From positions 1 through 64,000 of the forward strand of contig CADCLV010000008.1 of assembly GCA_902802325.1 (NCBI GenBank): a stretch of 64,000 nucleotides of DNA. The letters are read 5' to 3'. This stretch comes from Oscillospiraceae bacterium (GTDB taxonomy: Bacteria > Bacillota > Clostridia > Saccharofermentanales > Saccharofermentanaceae). The translations under genes were made by a program, and so were the position numbers. Shown here one piece after another: positions 36,071-45,185 of this stretch. How positions within the stretch are numbered: the stretch's first letter is position 1; each line of letters begins with the position of its first letter. Below the pieces are notes generated by a model. That model was not told the origin of the DNA and made no database searches. It was given only the letters and a program-made list of their open reading frames with translations.

Positions 36071-37300
36071 TTAGAAAATACGGATGACGCTGAGGATCTC
36101 ATCAAAGCTTTCCAGACCAATGGCCAGTTTCGCTTCATTCAGATCGCCGTTCTTACCAAGGATCACTGCCTTCTCTCCCTCCGCCTCATACACACAAGGC
36201 TGGCAGGAGATCTCCGGGAAGGCCTCTGAGATCGCATCATCGGAAACCGATGACGGCAGACGAAGGAGTACAGAAACCACGTGCTCTTCGATCGGCGAGA
36301 GAACCGGGCTTTCAGACTCATACCATTCGGCCACATGGGCATTACGGCTCTGGTGTTCCACCGCATCCATCACATCACCGACGACCGCAGAAGCGGTTGC
36401 CAGTTTTCCGGCGCCCTGACCATAGAACATAACATCGCCAACCGCATTACCGGTTACCATGATGGCATTAAATACATCGTTGGCACAAGCAAGAGGATGA
36501 TCCTTCGATACAAGATGCGGTGCCACATAAGCAAATGCACCTTCTTCTTTATTCTCAAATACAGCCAGAAGTTTGATCACCGCATTCATCTCCTTGGCAT
36601 ATTCCATATCTTTCGTGGTAATGGAAGTAATGCCGACAGTAAACAGTTTGGTCGGATCCACATATGCACCATCCAGCGCAATGGTACTCAGGATCGAGAT
36701 CTTTCTCTGGGCATCAATACCATCAATATCAGCAGAAGGATTCGCCTCGGCATATCCTTTACTCTGCGCCTCTTTCAGAGCTGTATCAAAGTCTGCGCCG
36801 CTTTCCGCCATCTGAGTCAGAATATAGTTAGTGGTACCATTTACGATACCGGCGATCCGCTCGATCTTATTTCCGGCCAGGCAACGGTGCATCGGACGGA
36901 TGATCGGAATACCACCGCCGACAGCAGCTTCGAAAATATAGTTGCAGTGATTGTCATGGGCGATCTTCATTAATTCCACACCATGAGTGGATACCAGCTC
37001 TTTATTGGAAGTAACAACAGTTTTACCGGCGGAAAGAGCCATCTTAGTGTACTCATAAGCAATACGGGCACCACCAATGGTCTCTACAACGATGCTGATA
37101 TCCGGATCTTCAAAAACTTCTTCTTTCTTATTGGTGACCAGTGCGGCAAAAGGACTTTCGGGGAATTCACGGATGTCCAGGATCTTCTTAACGGCAAGCT
37201 TTTCGCCCAGGCGCTTTTCGATCCGCTCTTTATTCATCTCGATGACTTCAGCCACACCACAGCCGACTACACCAAATCCCAATATTGCGATATTCTTCAT
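36071..37300 (-). CDS. hom: Homoserine dehydrogenase
   Basis: About 409 residues. It has an N-terminal Rossmann motif GFGVVGCGV, VVTSNKELVS, the family stretch GIVNGTTNYILTQM and the catalytic region GYAEANPSADIDGIDAQRKISIL with the proton-relay Lys and Asp. The C-terminal 75 residues form an ACT regulatory domain, where threonine feedback usually acts. The enzyme reduces aspartate semialdehyde to homoserine in threonine and methionine synthesis. The ATG at 37300 has GGGAG 8 bases upstream; a GTG three codons earlier is less likely. It follows an ACT-domain protein gene by five bases, a pairing common in Clostridia. Confidence 0.95.
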   Translation of the reverse strand: MKNIAILGFGVVGCGVAEVIEMNKERIEKRLGEKLAVKKILDIREFPESPFAALVTNKKEEVFEDPDISIVVETIGGARIAYEYTKMALSAGKTVVTSNKELVSTHGVELMKIAHDNHCNYIFEAAVGGGIPIIRPMHRCLAGNKIERIAGIVNGTTNYILTQMAESGADFDTALKEAQSKGYAEANPSADIDGIDAQRKISILSTIALDGAYVDPTKLFTVGITSITTKDMEYAKEMNAVIKLLAVFENKEEGAFAYVAPHLVSKDHPLACANDVFNAIMVTGNAVGDVMFYGQGAGKLATASAVVGDVMDAVEHQSRNAHVAEWYESESPVLSPIEEHVVSVLLRLPSSVSDDAISEAFPEISCQPCVYEAEGEKAVILGKNGDLNEAKLAIGLESFDEILSVIRIF

Positions 37301-37305
37301 AACAT

Positions 37306-37749
37306 TCACTCCCTAGCCATGATTCTGCAAGATCTTACTCCCGGGATCTTTTCCACTTCCCGGATCAACGTATCAATGGATTCCGTCATGCGGTCAGTCT
37401 CCATAGAAACCGTCACATCCGCCAGACCATTGATCGGTATATTCTGATTGATCGTCAGGATATTCCCTTTGACGAAAGCAATGCACTGGATAATGCCTGC
37501 TAAGATACCGGGAAAGTTCTCCACCGCCACGATCAGCGTGACGATTTTTCCCTGAGATGTCTCATAAAAAGGCATCACGGCTTCTTTATACTTATAGTAT
37601 GCACTTCGGGAAAGACCGACCTTCTTCACGGCCTCATTGACAGATATCGCCTTACCGGAATTCAAAAGCCGCTTGGCCTCCATGACCTTCACGAACACTT
37701 CCGGCAGAACATCTGCTTTTACCAATAAATAATCGTTACTTTCCGACAT
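37306..37749 (-). CDS. ACT-domain protein, UPF0735/PheB type
   Basis: A 147-residue protein. The N-terminal 60 residues contain a helix-turn-helix-like segment (ISVNEAVKKVGLSRSAYYKYKEAVMPFYE) and the rest is an ACT domain (IVTLIVAVENFPGILAGIIQCIAFVKGNILTINQNIPINGLADVTVSMET). This matches the UPF0735 family, annotated as PheB-like. It presumably binds an amino acid and regulates the downstream homoserine dehydrogenase at gene or protein level. It heads the two-gene operon; an inverted repeat lies 32 bases upstream of its start. Confidence 0.88.
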   Translation of the reverse strand: MSESNDYLLVKADVLPEVFVKVMEAKRLLNSGKAISVNEAVKKVGLSRSAYYKYKEAVMPFYETSQGKIVTLIVAVENFPGILAGIIQCIAFVKGNILTINQNIPINGLADVTVSMETDRMTESIDTLIREVEKIPGVRSCRIMARE

Positions 37750-37781
37750 TTCCGTTCCCAGTATTTCGTCTAGATTCCGCT

Positions 37782-37810
37782 ACAAGTGTCCACGGTGCGC
37801 GAACACTTGT
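37782..37810. promoter_or_regulatory. Inverted repeat upstream of the ACT-hom operon
   Basis: ACAAGTGT, a 13-base GC-rich spacer and ACACTTGT form a perfect 8-base inverted repeat in the 78-base gap between rdgB and the ACT-domain gene. No T-run follows on the minus strand, so an operator is more likely than a terminator. Confidence 0.45.
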
Positions 37811-37827
37811 GCACGCAGGAAAGTATA

Positions 37828-38418
37828 TCACGATTGCTTTAAAATGGCAAGCATAGAGCGCAAAGCCTTACCACGATGGCTGATTGCATTCTTTTCTTCA
37901 TCCGATATCTCTGCCGTTGTCTTTCCGATCTCCGGTACAAAAAAGATCGGATCGTAGCCGAACCCGTTTTCTCCACGGGGCTCTGAAAGAAGAACGCCGT
38001 CGCACTGTTCCTTCACAACGAAATGGGAGCCGTCCGGACGGACTACGGCAATCGCGCAGACAAAGTGAGCCGTCCACTTGTCCTTCGGGACATCCTTCAG
38101 CATTTCCCAGATCTTTTCAAACTTCTCCGGATACGTGGAATCCACACCGCAGAAACGGGAGGAATAAATGCCCGGCGCGCCGTCCAGTGCATCGATGCAA
38201 AGGCCGGAATCATCGGCCATAACATATCCGCCGACTTCCTTATGAATGGTACTGGCCTTGATCAGTGCATTTCCCTCAAAAGAATCTGCATCTTCTACGA
38301 TATCCGTGTGAATCCCGATACTCTCCATGCCTACGATCTCAAACGGGAAACCGGAAAGGATCTCCCGGATCTCATGGATCTTATCCTGGTTTTTACTGGC
38401 AACTAAAAATCTTTCCAT
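37828..38418 (-). CDS. rdgB: XTP/dITP diphosphatase (RdgB/HAM1)
   Basis: About 196 residues. Motifs are SKNQDKIHEIREIL at the start, VMADDSGLCIDALDGAPGIYSSRF, the GFGYDPIFFVPE loop and ISHRGKALRSM at the end, all of the HAM1 family. The enzyme removes deaminated purine nucleotides such as dITP and XTP from the nucleotide pool. The start at 38418 is chosen because GAGG lies 8 bases upstream and the family normally begins here; the longer frame start at 38463 lies within the upstream methyltransferase gene. It belongs to the argS-pepF-rsmF-rdgB gene run. Confidence 0.95.
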   Translation of the reverse strand: MERFLVASKNQDKIHEIREILSGFPFEIVGMESIGIHTDIVEDADSFEGNALIKASTIHKEVGGYVMADDSGLCIDALDGAPGIYSSRFCGVDSTYPEKFEKIWEMLKDVPKDKWTAHFVCAIAVVRPDGSHFVVKEQCDGVLLSEPRGENGFGYDPIFFVPEIGKTTAEISDEEKNAISHRGKALRSMLAILKQS

Positions 38419-38444
38419 TTTCTTTTCCTCTCTTTTTCCGGTGA

Positions 38445-39878
38445 TCAGCCCATCAGGCGCCATGCCTTCGGGTAAGCATTCTTTAAAGTACTTCCGGTAA
38501 CTTTGGCAAATCCCAGCGGGAAATCTTCACAGCCCACAATAATGGATTCTCCTTCATCCAGATATCCGCACTCCTCTTCTGTCAGCATCAAAGTCTCACA
38601 GCGGAGATATCGGACGAGCCTCGGGTCGTCCCGATCAAGCGACAGGAAACGCGACGGCCGGATGGATCTAGGTGAAAGCTCCAGTGCCAGCGCCTGAGAT
38701 GGCATAAACACTCTTCCCTTCGCCGTTTCTTTTATCTCGCCGGGGAAATCGCCCATTTTCACCACACGAAGCTTGGTAAACAATGACTCGGAAACCCGCA
38801 TCAGATGGATCTTGTCCTTGTGAAGAACAAACTCCGAACGGATCTTTTCGATATATTCCTTCCCGGCTTCCTCGGTAAGAAGGCCCTTCATGAACTCTTC
38901 AAAACATTCTCTGGCTTTCACGAATGTAAAATTGCCGGACTTGTCAGGTTTGGTTTCTTTTCTTGGATCTTCGGTAAATGCACCTTTCTTATGAAGGTGC
39001 ACGCAGAAATGTCCTTCTCCGTCTGTTTTGTGGGGCCAGATACGCATCATGCCCGATTCTTCATGCGTCACCTCCGGGATCTCCGGATGGGCAACGATCT
39101 CATAGTCCGGGTGCTTTGAAAGAAAATCCAGGATCCTCTCCTCATTTTCGGCTTCGCCGAAAGTACATGTCGAATAGACGATCGTACCTCCGGGCATAAG
39201 CATCTCATCCGCGTATCCAAGGATCGCCGTCTGGATCGGCACGCAGCTTTGAGGGCCGAATTTCTCCCAGCTTTTCGGCGCATACGGGTCTCTTCGGAAC
39301 ATGCCTTCTCCGGAACAGGGCGCATCGATGATGATCCGATGGAAAAAAGAACGGAAGTTCTTTACCATATTTTTTGGATCTTCATTTACGATCACGACAT
39401 TTCCGGCGCCTGCCCGTTCCAGATTACGAAGAAGCGCACGGGATCTGTCCGCGTTGATCTCATTGGCAACAAGCAGACCTTTCCCTTGAAGATCTTCCGC
39501 GATCCGGGTGGCTTTTCCGCCCGGAGCCGCACACATATCCAATACAAATTCACCCGGGACCACACCCAGTACAGACGCAGGCAGCATCGCCGACGGCTCC
39601 TGGATATAGTACGCTCCGGCGTGATAATAAGGATCATTTCCAAGAGAGATATCCGGAGTATAAAAACCTCCGTCACACCATGGCACCTTCTTCCCGTCGA
39701 TGCCCATCTTCTCCATACAGGCAGAATATTCAGACGGGGAAACCTTTAAACGGTTCCAGCGTATTCCGTGCATTGCCTCTTTTGAGTAGGACGAAAGGAA
39801 CGATTCTTCCTCGGAAGGATCGCCTTTTTCCTCAAAGTACTGATGCATTCTGTCCAGAAAAGCTTGCGGTAATTTCAT
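38445..39878 (-). CDS. 16S rRNA m5C methyltransferase, RsmF/NOL1 type
   Basis: A 477-residue SAM-dependent rRNA methyltransferase. The SAM-binding motif VLDMCAAPGGKATRIAE (near residue 110) is followed by DAPCSGEGMFRRDP with one catalytic Cys and VYSTCTFGEAENE with the second. The C-terminal 140 residues form an RsmF-type RNA-binding and PUA-like extension. RsmF methylates one cytidine in 16S rRNA; the exact site for this clostridial form is not known from sequence. The ATG overlaps the stop of the M3 peptidase gene by four bases. Confidence 0.9.
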   Translation of the reverse strand: MKLPQAFLDRMHQYFEEKGDPSEEESFLSSYSKEAMHGIRWNRLKVSPSEYSACMEKMGIDGKKVPWCDGGFYTPDISLGNDPYYHAGAYYIQEPSAMLPASVLGVVPGEFVLDMCAAPGGKATRIAEDLQGKGLLVANEINADRSRALLRNLERAGAGNVVIVNEDPKNMVKNFRSFFHRIIIDAPCSGEGMFRRDPYAPKSWEKFGPQSCVPIQTAILGYADEMLMPGGTIVYSTCTFGEAENEERILDFLSKHPDYEIVAHPEIPEVTHEESGMMRIWPHKTDGEGHFCVHLHKKGAFTEDPRKETKPDKSGNFTFVKARECFEEFMKGLLTEEAGKEYIEKIRSEFVLHKDKIHLMRVSESLFTKLRVVKMGDFPGEIKETAKGRVFMPSQALALELSPRSIRPSRFLSLDRDDPRLVRYLRCETLMLTEEECGYLDEGESIIVGCEDFPLGFAKVTGSTLKNAYPKAWRLMG

Positions 39879-41578
39879 AGATTCAGATAATCACACACCT
39901 GGTAGGCTAATTTCTTCATAACATCCACAGAGAACGGAGATTCCAGACCTGCGGATTCCACAAGATCGATAAGGGTCTTCGTTCCGCCGGCGGCACAAAG
40001 ATGCTCGTAGATCGTCATGGCTTTCTTTCTGTTCTTTCTGGAAATATCCCAGATCTGAAGAGCACAGACCTGAGCCAGACAATAATCGATATAGTAGAAC
40101 GGAGACGTAAAGATATGTTCTTTCTTCATCCAGGCTCCGCCCGGCTCATAGAAAGGATCTCCATCATAATCGATATCCGGCTGATATTTCTTTTCCAGTT
40201 CTCTCCATGCCGCATGACGTTCCTCAGGCGTCATCTCCGGATGACTGTAGACCACATGCTGATACTCGTCCACCAGACAGCCATAAGGCAGGAATAACAG
40301 AGCCAGCGTCATATGCTGCTCACGGTATGCATCTGCATGATTTCCAAAGAACATCTCCATATAAGGATAGGTAAGATATTCCATAGCCGTGGAATGGATC
40401 TCGCAGGCCTCCAGTGTCGGCGACAGACACTCGATAAACTGGGAGGAGTCGATACTTCTCAAAGCCGCATAGGCATGACCGGATTCATGTACCATCGTAG
40501 CCACATCATCTGCGGTGGAGTTGGCATTCATGAGGATATACGGAATACCATAATCCAGAAGTGATGCGCAGTATCCGCCGGTCGCCTTGTTCTGACGGGA
40601 GAAAAGATCCATAAAGTCATGCTCTCCCAGTACCTGGAAGAAACTCGGATCTTTCGAAAACATCTTCCCGAACATCTGGCATCCCGTGGAAAAATAATCA
40701 CTCTGGGGAATGTTCGGAACCGGGTTTCCATGAAGGAAAAGGCACGGCAGGTCATAATAGAAAAGCTTGTCCACTCCGAGACGGTTCTTCTGAAGACGGC
40801 GGATCTCAGATGTGATCGGCACGATATACTTCACTACGTTATCCCGGAACACGGAAACCTTCTCCGGATCATAGTCATACCGTTCCATACGCTTATAACC
40901 GAGTTCAACAAAATCCTTATACCCCAGTTTCTTTGAAATGGTGGTACGGATCTTGACCATCTTATCGTAGATCTCATCAAACTTCGGCTTATTGGAAAGA
41001 TAATAGTCGGATACTGCCTTATGGGCTTTCTTTCTCGTCTCCCGGTCGGTAGACTCCAAAAAAGGTGTCATGGTCGAAAGAGTCTGATGCTTTCCTTTAA
41101 AAAGAATATCCGCTTCGGAAAGGATCTGACTGTACTCGGTCTCCAGTGAACTTTCTTCAGAAAGTTCATCCAGCACCTCAGAACTGACGATATCCCGCTG
41201 ATTCTGTGTCTTTTTAAAAATCATGGTACCGAAGCGTTCTTCCAGCTGCGGACGGATCTCGGAATGAAGAAGCGCCGCATATACACCGGCAGAAAGCTCT
41301 GAAACGACCGGATAATGTTCATCAAAGAAATCCATCTCATCGTTCCAGAAGGAATCGGAGGTATCTAAGTCATGACGGATCATGCAAAGAGTAAAAGCCG
41401 TATCAAATGCACTCATTTCCCGTTGAAAGGTCATAATCGCATTTTCAGCCACATCCGGGTCACGGGCGGCCATAAGCTTCAATCGGGTACTCATGGCGCA
41501 TTCGCGGAAAGCTTCCACGGAAGGCCGGGTATACTGGATATCCGAAAACTTCGGCATCTTCATCTTATCGTCAGACAT
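39875..41578 (-). CDS. M3-family oligoendopeptidase
   Basis: A 567-residue cytoplasmic metallopeptidase of the M3 (PepF/thimet) type. The zinc site is HESGH in DVATMVHESGHAYAAL (near residue 355), with the third ligand Glu downstream in SPTLEACEIHSTAMEYLTYP. No signal peptide is present. Members cleave short peptides in the cytoplasm. GAGG lies just before the ATG, 17 bases after argS ends, and the stop overlaps the rsmF-type gene. Confidence 0.92.
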   Translation of the reverse strand: MSDDKMKMPKFSDIQYTRPSVEAFRECAMSTRLKLMAARDPDVAENAIMTFQREMSAFDTAFTLCMIRHDLDTSDSFWNDEMDFFDEHYPVVSELSAGVYAALLHSEIRPQLEERFGTMIFKKTQNQRDIVSSEVLDELSEESSLETEYSQILSEADILFKGKHQTLSTMTPFLESTDRETRKKAHKAVSDYYLSNKPKFDEIYDKMVKIRTTISKKLGYKDFVELGYKRMERYDYDPEKVSVFRDNVVKYIVPITSEIRRLQKNRLGVDKLFYYDLPCLFLHGNPVPNIPQSDYFSTGCQMFGKMFSKDPSFFQVLGEHDFMDLFSRQNKATGGYCASLLDYGIPYILMNANSTADDVATMVHESGHAYAALRSIDSSQFIECLSPTLEACEIHSTAMEYLTYPYMEMFFGNHADAYREQHMTLALLFLPYGCLVDEYQHVVYSHPEMTPEERHAAWRELEKKYQPDIDYDGDPFYEPGGAWMKKEHIFTSPFYYIDYCLAQVCALQIWDISRKNRKKAMTIYEHLCAAGGTKTLIDLVESAGLESPFSVDVMKKLAYQVCDYLNL

Positions 41579-41595
41579 AGTTCACCTCAAAAAGA

Positions 41596-43329
41596 TCACA
41601 TCTGCTCCACAACAGAAATGCCCAGAAGATAGGTGCCGGCTTCGATCGCGTCGCAGACACACCGGCAAAGGGAGAGCCGGGCACGCTTAAGTTCCAGATC
41701 ATCTCCGCCCAGGATCGAGCAGTTGTTATAGAAACGGTTAAATGCACGGGCAATGTTACTTACCGAACGGGAAACCATGAACGGTTCGTTACTTCCGGCT
41801 GCTTTCTTAATCGCATCCGGCAGATCCGCAATCATTTTGGCGCAGGAGAATTCCTCATCGCCGGTAAGCTTGGAAAGAAGCTCACTTCCCTCTTCCGCCG
41901 GAAATACACCCTGCTCGGCGGCTTTTCTCAGGATCGAGCGGGTACGTGCATATGTATAGATCAGATATGGCGCGGTATCGCCTTCGAAATCCAGCATCTG
42001 ATCCCAGGAGAAAACGATATCTCTTTCTCTTCCTGCTTTTACATATGTATAGATAACAGCGCCAAGTCCCACCTTCTCGGCGATCTCCCGAAGCTGCTCA
42101 TCGCTCATATCGGACTTTCTGGTCTCGGCATTTGCCTTGATCAGTTCATATGTCTTGGCAACGCTTTCATCCAGAAGCTCTTCCAGAAGGACAATATTAC
42201 CGTCACGGGTACTGAACTTCATGTTCTGGAACTTCACAAGGCCGAAACCGACGTGCTCGCACTTATCGGCACACTCGTATCCGGCTTTCTTTAATACAGA
42301 GAAAACCTGCTTGAAATGCAGCGCCTGCGGAATACCTACAACGTAGATATTCTTATCGAAGTGATAATGCTCGTCACGGTAAAGGATCGCGGCAATATCA
42401 CGTGTACCGTAGATCGTGGTTCCGTCGCTCTTCAGAATAATGCACGGCGGTACACCGAACTCTTCCAGATCTACGACCTGCGCGCCTTCACTCTCCACGA
42501 GAAGATTCTTTTCCTTAAGCATCGACACAACTTCGTCCGCCATCTTGGCATAATAGGACTCACCGTTATAGTTATCGAACTTCACACCCAATCTGTCATA
42601 AAGCTTATTGAAAACGACCAGTGACATGTCACGGAACTTTTTCCAAAGTTCCACTTCTTCCTCGCAGCCTTCTTCCAGCTTCTTGAAATTCTCTCTGGCG
42701 CTGGTGGTCAGGGAAGGATCATTCTTCTCTTCCTCGTGGAACTTCACATAGATGCGCAAAAGCTCGGTGATCGGGTCAGCATTCAGTGCCGACTCATCGC
42801 CCCAGAGACGATAAGCGGTAATAAGCTTACCAAACTGGGTACCATAGTCGCCCAAATGGTTCATGCGGACGACCGAATAACCAAGCTTTTCATAGATACG
42901 GGCAAGAGAATGGCCCAGGATCGTTGTAAATGCATGACCTACGTGGAAAGGCTTAGCAATATTCGGAGAAGAATACTCCACAATCACGGTCTTACCGGTG
43001 CCTTCTTCCGAAGAGCCGTAATCCGTACCGGCTTTCATGACTTCAGACAGAACTGCACGAGCATATTCGCCACGATCCACAAAGAAATTCAGATACGGGC
43101 CTTTCGCCTCCACACGGGAAAAGCAGGGATCAGAAACACGGTCATCAGAGGAAAGCTCGGAAGCGATCATATTCGGGGCTTTATGCATTGTCTTGGCAAG
43201 CGTAAAGCACGGGAAAGCAAAATCACCCATATCCTCCTGCGGCGGGATCTCGATCAGCCGGTTTACCGTTTCAAAATCCAATCCTGTTGCCTCGGAAACC
43301 TTTGTAGCCACGGTTTTTCTGAAGTCCAT
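41596..43329 (-). CDS. argS: Arginine-tRNA ligase
   Basis: A 577-residue class I aminoacyl-tRNA synthetase. The HIGH motif is PFHVGHAFTTILGHSLARIYEKLG near residue 120; the KMSKS counterpart is MKFSTRDGNIVLLEELLDES, as in many ArgS proteins. The N-terminal Add-1 domain (residues 1-100) and the C-terminal anticodon-binding DALR domain with YTYARTRSILRKA are present. It charges tRNA-Arg; a tRNA-Arg gene lies at 61045 in this window. It is the first gene of the run argS-pepF-rsmF-rdgB. No T-box leader is seen in the 130 bases to the divergent MraY-type gene. Confidence 0.97.
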   Translation of the reverse strand: MDFRKTVATKVSEATGLDFETVNRLIEIPPQEDMGDFAFPCFTLAKTMHKAPNMIASELSSDDRVSDPCFSRVEAKGPYLNFFVDRGEYARAVLSEVMKAGTDYGSSEEGTGKTVIVEYSSPNIAKPFHVGHAFTTILGHSLARIYEKLGYSVVRMNHLGDYGTQFGKLITAYRLWGDESALNADPITELLRIYVKFHEEEKNDPSLTTSARENFKKLEEGCEEEVELWKKFRDMSLVVFNKLYDRLGVKFDNYNGESYYAKMADEVVSMLKEKNLLVESEGAQVVDLEEFGVPPCIILKSDGTTIYGTRDIAAILYRDEHYHFDKNIYVVGIPQALHFKQVFSVLKKAGYECADKCEHVGFGLVKFQNMKFSTRDGNIVLLEELLDESVAKTYELIKANAETRKSDMSDEQLREIAEKVGLGAVIYTYVKAGRERDIVFSWDQMLDFEGDTAPYLIYTYARTRSILRKAAEQGVFPAEEGSELLSKLTGDEEFSCAKMIADLPDAIKKAAGSNEPFMVSRSVSNIARAFNRFYNNCSILGGDDLELKRARLSLCRCVCDAIEAGTYLLGISVVEQM

Positions 43330-43459
43330 TTCTATCTTCTCCTATCTCACTCTTTTTCTTTTCAATAACATTCGTCCGTATATTATACTATATAATTGCG
43401 TTTTATGTTATGATTGGTTCTGGTTTGAACGTAAATTCACATTTAAGGGGGATCTTGTC

Positions 43460-44410
43460 GTGCTCGACATTCTTTTTCCATCAAAATACTGGCTTGTCAT
43501 CGGTGCCGTGGTAACAGTACTTATCAGTGCTCTCGCGCTTCATAAACTGAAAGGGCATCTTCCCACAGACGGCGGCAGAGCATTTGCCGTAGACGGAAAA
43601 AGCGCAAAAGGCAAGCCCACCTCAGCCGGCATCATCTTCATTCCGGTGATGGTCGTCTGCGTTCTTTTATTCACCCGCGTAACCTGGAAATTCGCTTTGA
43701 TCTTCCCATGGGTGCTTCTTGCCGCACTTTTCGGCTTCCTCGATGACAGAAAGCCATGGGGCGCCATGACCAAAGCCATGACCGATATCGTTATCTCACT
43801 TGGTTCCGCCGTACTGGCCGCCATGCTTTTCCCGCGTGATATCGTTGTTCTGGCGCTGGATCTGGAATTTACCATTCCGCTTCCGGTCTATATTATTCTT
43901 GCTGCCTGCCTGGTGTGGGGTTCCATTAATTTTGCCAATGCATCTGACGGCGTAGACGGCCTTTGCGGAAGTATGTCCATGATCTCGATCACCGCCTTTT
44001 TCGTCATGTCGGTATATCTTAAGGCCACTTCCATGAATGCCACTATGGTCTATACTTTCCTGGTCATCGGCGTATATATGTGGTTTAACTGTAACCCCAG
44101 TGAACTTCTCATGGGTGATTCCGGCTCCCAGGCCATCGGCGTGCTTCTTGCCTTCTTTGCCATGGCTTCCGGAAATCCGTTTTCCTATATCATTATCTGT
44201 CTGCCTCTGATCCTGGACGGCGGCTCTTCTCTTTTCAAACTGGCAGTCTGCCGCGTAACGAAAAAGCACTTTATGCAGTCCATCCGCACGCCTCTTCATG
44301 ATCACTGTAGAAAGAACTGGGGATGGGAAAACCAGAAAGTAACAGAGAGATATACACTCCTTCACATTCTGGTCATCGGCATTTATATCGGTATTTTGTT
44401 GATCCGCTGA
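43460..44410 (+). CDS. MraY/WecA-family phospho-sugar transferase
   Basis: About 316 residues with about ten membrane spans. Superfamily motifs in order are GKPTSAGIIFIPV, LDDRKPWGAMTKAM (paired Asp binding magnesium and lipid phosphate), NFANASDGVDGLCG, GDSGSQAIGVLLAFF with a catalytic Asp, and RTPLHDHCRKNWGWENQKVTERY with the final His motif. MraY transfers phospho-MurNAc-pentapeptide to undecaprenyl phosphate; the diverged ends (SAGI in place of MGG, HDH in place of HHH) leave open whether this is the main MraY or a paralogue. It starts with GTG at 43460, with AAGGGGG 8 bases upstream. The long open frame before it is a shadow of argS. Confidence 0.85.
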   Translation: MLDILFPSKYWLVIGAVVTVLISALALHKLKGHLPTDGGRAFAVDGKSAKGKPTSAGIIFIPVMVVCVLLFTRVTWKFALIFPWVLLAALFGFLDDRKPWGAMTKAMTDIVISLGSAVLAAMLFPRDIVVLALDLEFTIPLPVYIILAACLVWGSINFANASDGVDGLCGSMSMISITAFFVMSVYLKATSMNATMVYTFLVIGVYMWFNCNPSELLMGDSGSQAIGVLLAFFAMASGNPFSYIIICLPLILDGGSSLFKLAVCRVTKKHFMQSIRTPLHDHCRKNWGWENQKVTERYTLLHILVIGIYIGILLIR

Positions 44411-44429
44411 TACGGAAAAAGCACTGTAA

Positions 44430-45173
44430 TCAGAAATCCCAGTAATCGGAATCCACTTCTTCGGAAGAATCCTCCTTGAATTCCTGTGTCTCCTGGTAGT
44501 CGTCCTCGAGTACGGTCTCTTTGAACTCTTCCTTTTCCTTGATCTGTTTTTCGCCCTGTTTTTTCGGCTCGAAAGGATTCTCGGCAATATCGGAAATATC
44601 AGAAGAGGCTTCAGAAACTTCGGATTTCACTTCCTCAGCAGATTCGGCATAATCATACGGCATCTCCGTAAAGCTCGGGTCGGAGATCCGATCCAGATAG
44701 CTGTTCAGGTCATCAAGATCATGCTCCAATTCGGCCTTGGCCTTCTCTTCAGCAGCAACTCTTTCTGCTTCTTTTCTGGCAAATGCTTTTTCTTTTGCCT
44801 CCTGGATCGCCTTTCGCTTTTCTTCGAAAGCCTTGTCGTCTTCTTCCTTCTGCTTTTTCATTGCCTGCTCTTCACGTTCCTGGCGCAGACGACGAAGCTC
44901 GGCAGCACGTGCCTCGACTTTTTCTTTTTCACGGCGACGCTGCTCATCGATAACTTCCAGCCCCAGTTTCTGAAGCTCGATCTGTTCTTTACTGAGTTTC
45001 GTAGTCTCGGCCATCTTCATGATGTCCTGAGCCTGCGTCTTCGGAGTTCCAAGCGTTAACTTATTCTCCGCAGGAGCAGAAAAGTCCGATGCGGCCTCAA
45101 TTATTTCGCTCATATCCGGAAGCCGGATATTCGATACGAAAGGATATTTCTTTTTCTTCTCACCCTCGCTCAT
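44430..45173 (-). CDS. Charged coiled-coil protein of the kinase/phosphatase operon
   Basis: A 247-residue protein of unknown function. Residues 1-60 are mixed. A very charged helix, probably a coiled coil, covers about residues 60-150 (EQRRREKEKVEARAAELRRLRQEREEQ and similar), and the C-terminal 90 residues are acidic and Ser-rich (EVSEASSDISDIAENPF, EDSSEEVDSDYWDF). No span or signal. GGGGGG stands shortly before the ATG, 12 bases after the phosphatase gene. Being the last gene of an operon with a kinase and a PP2C phosphatase, and full of Ser and Thr in an acidic context, it may be their substrate or scaffold; that is inference. Confidence 0.6.
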   Translation of the reverse strand: MSEGEKKKKYPFVSNIRLPDMSEIIEAASDFSAPAENKLTLGTPKTQAQDIMKMAETTKLSKEQIELQKLGLEVIDEQRRREKEKVEARAAELRRLRQEREEQAMKKQKEEDDKAFEEKRKAIQEAKEKAFARKEAERVAAEEKAKAELEHDLDDLNSYLDRISDPSFTEMPYDYAESAEEVKSEVSEASSDISDIAENPFEPKKQGEKQIKEKEEFKETVLEDDYQETQEFKEDSSEEVDSDYWDF

Positions 45174-45185
45174 TGTGACCCCCCA

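Noticed and set aside
43037-43459. Long N-terminal extension of the MraY-type gene
   Set aside because: It runs antisense through argS; the good ribosome binding site and hydrophobic start lie at 43460.
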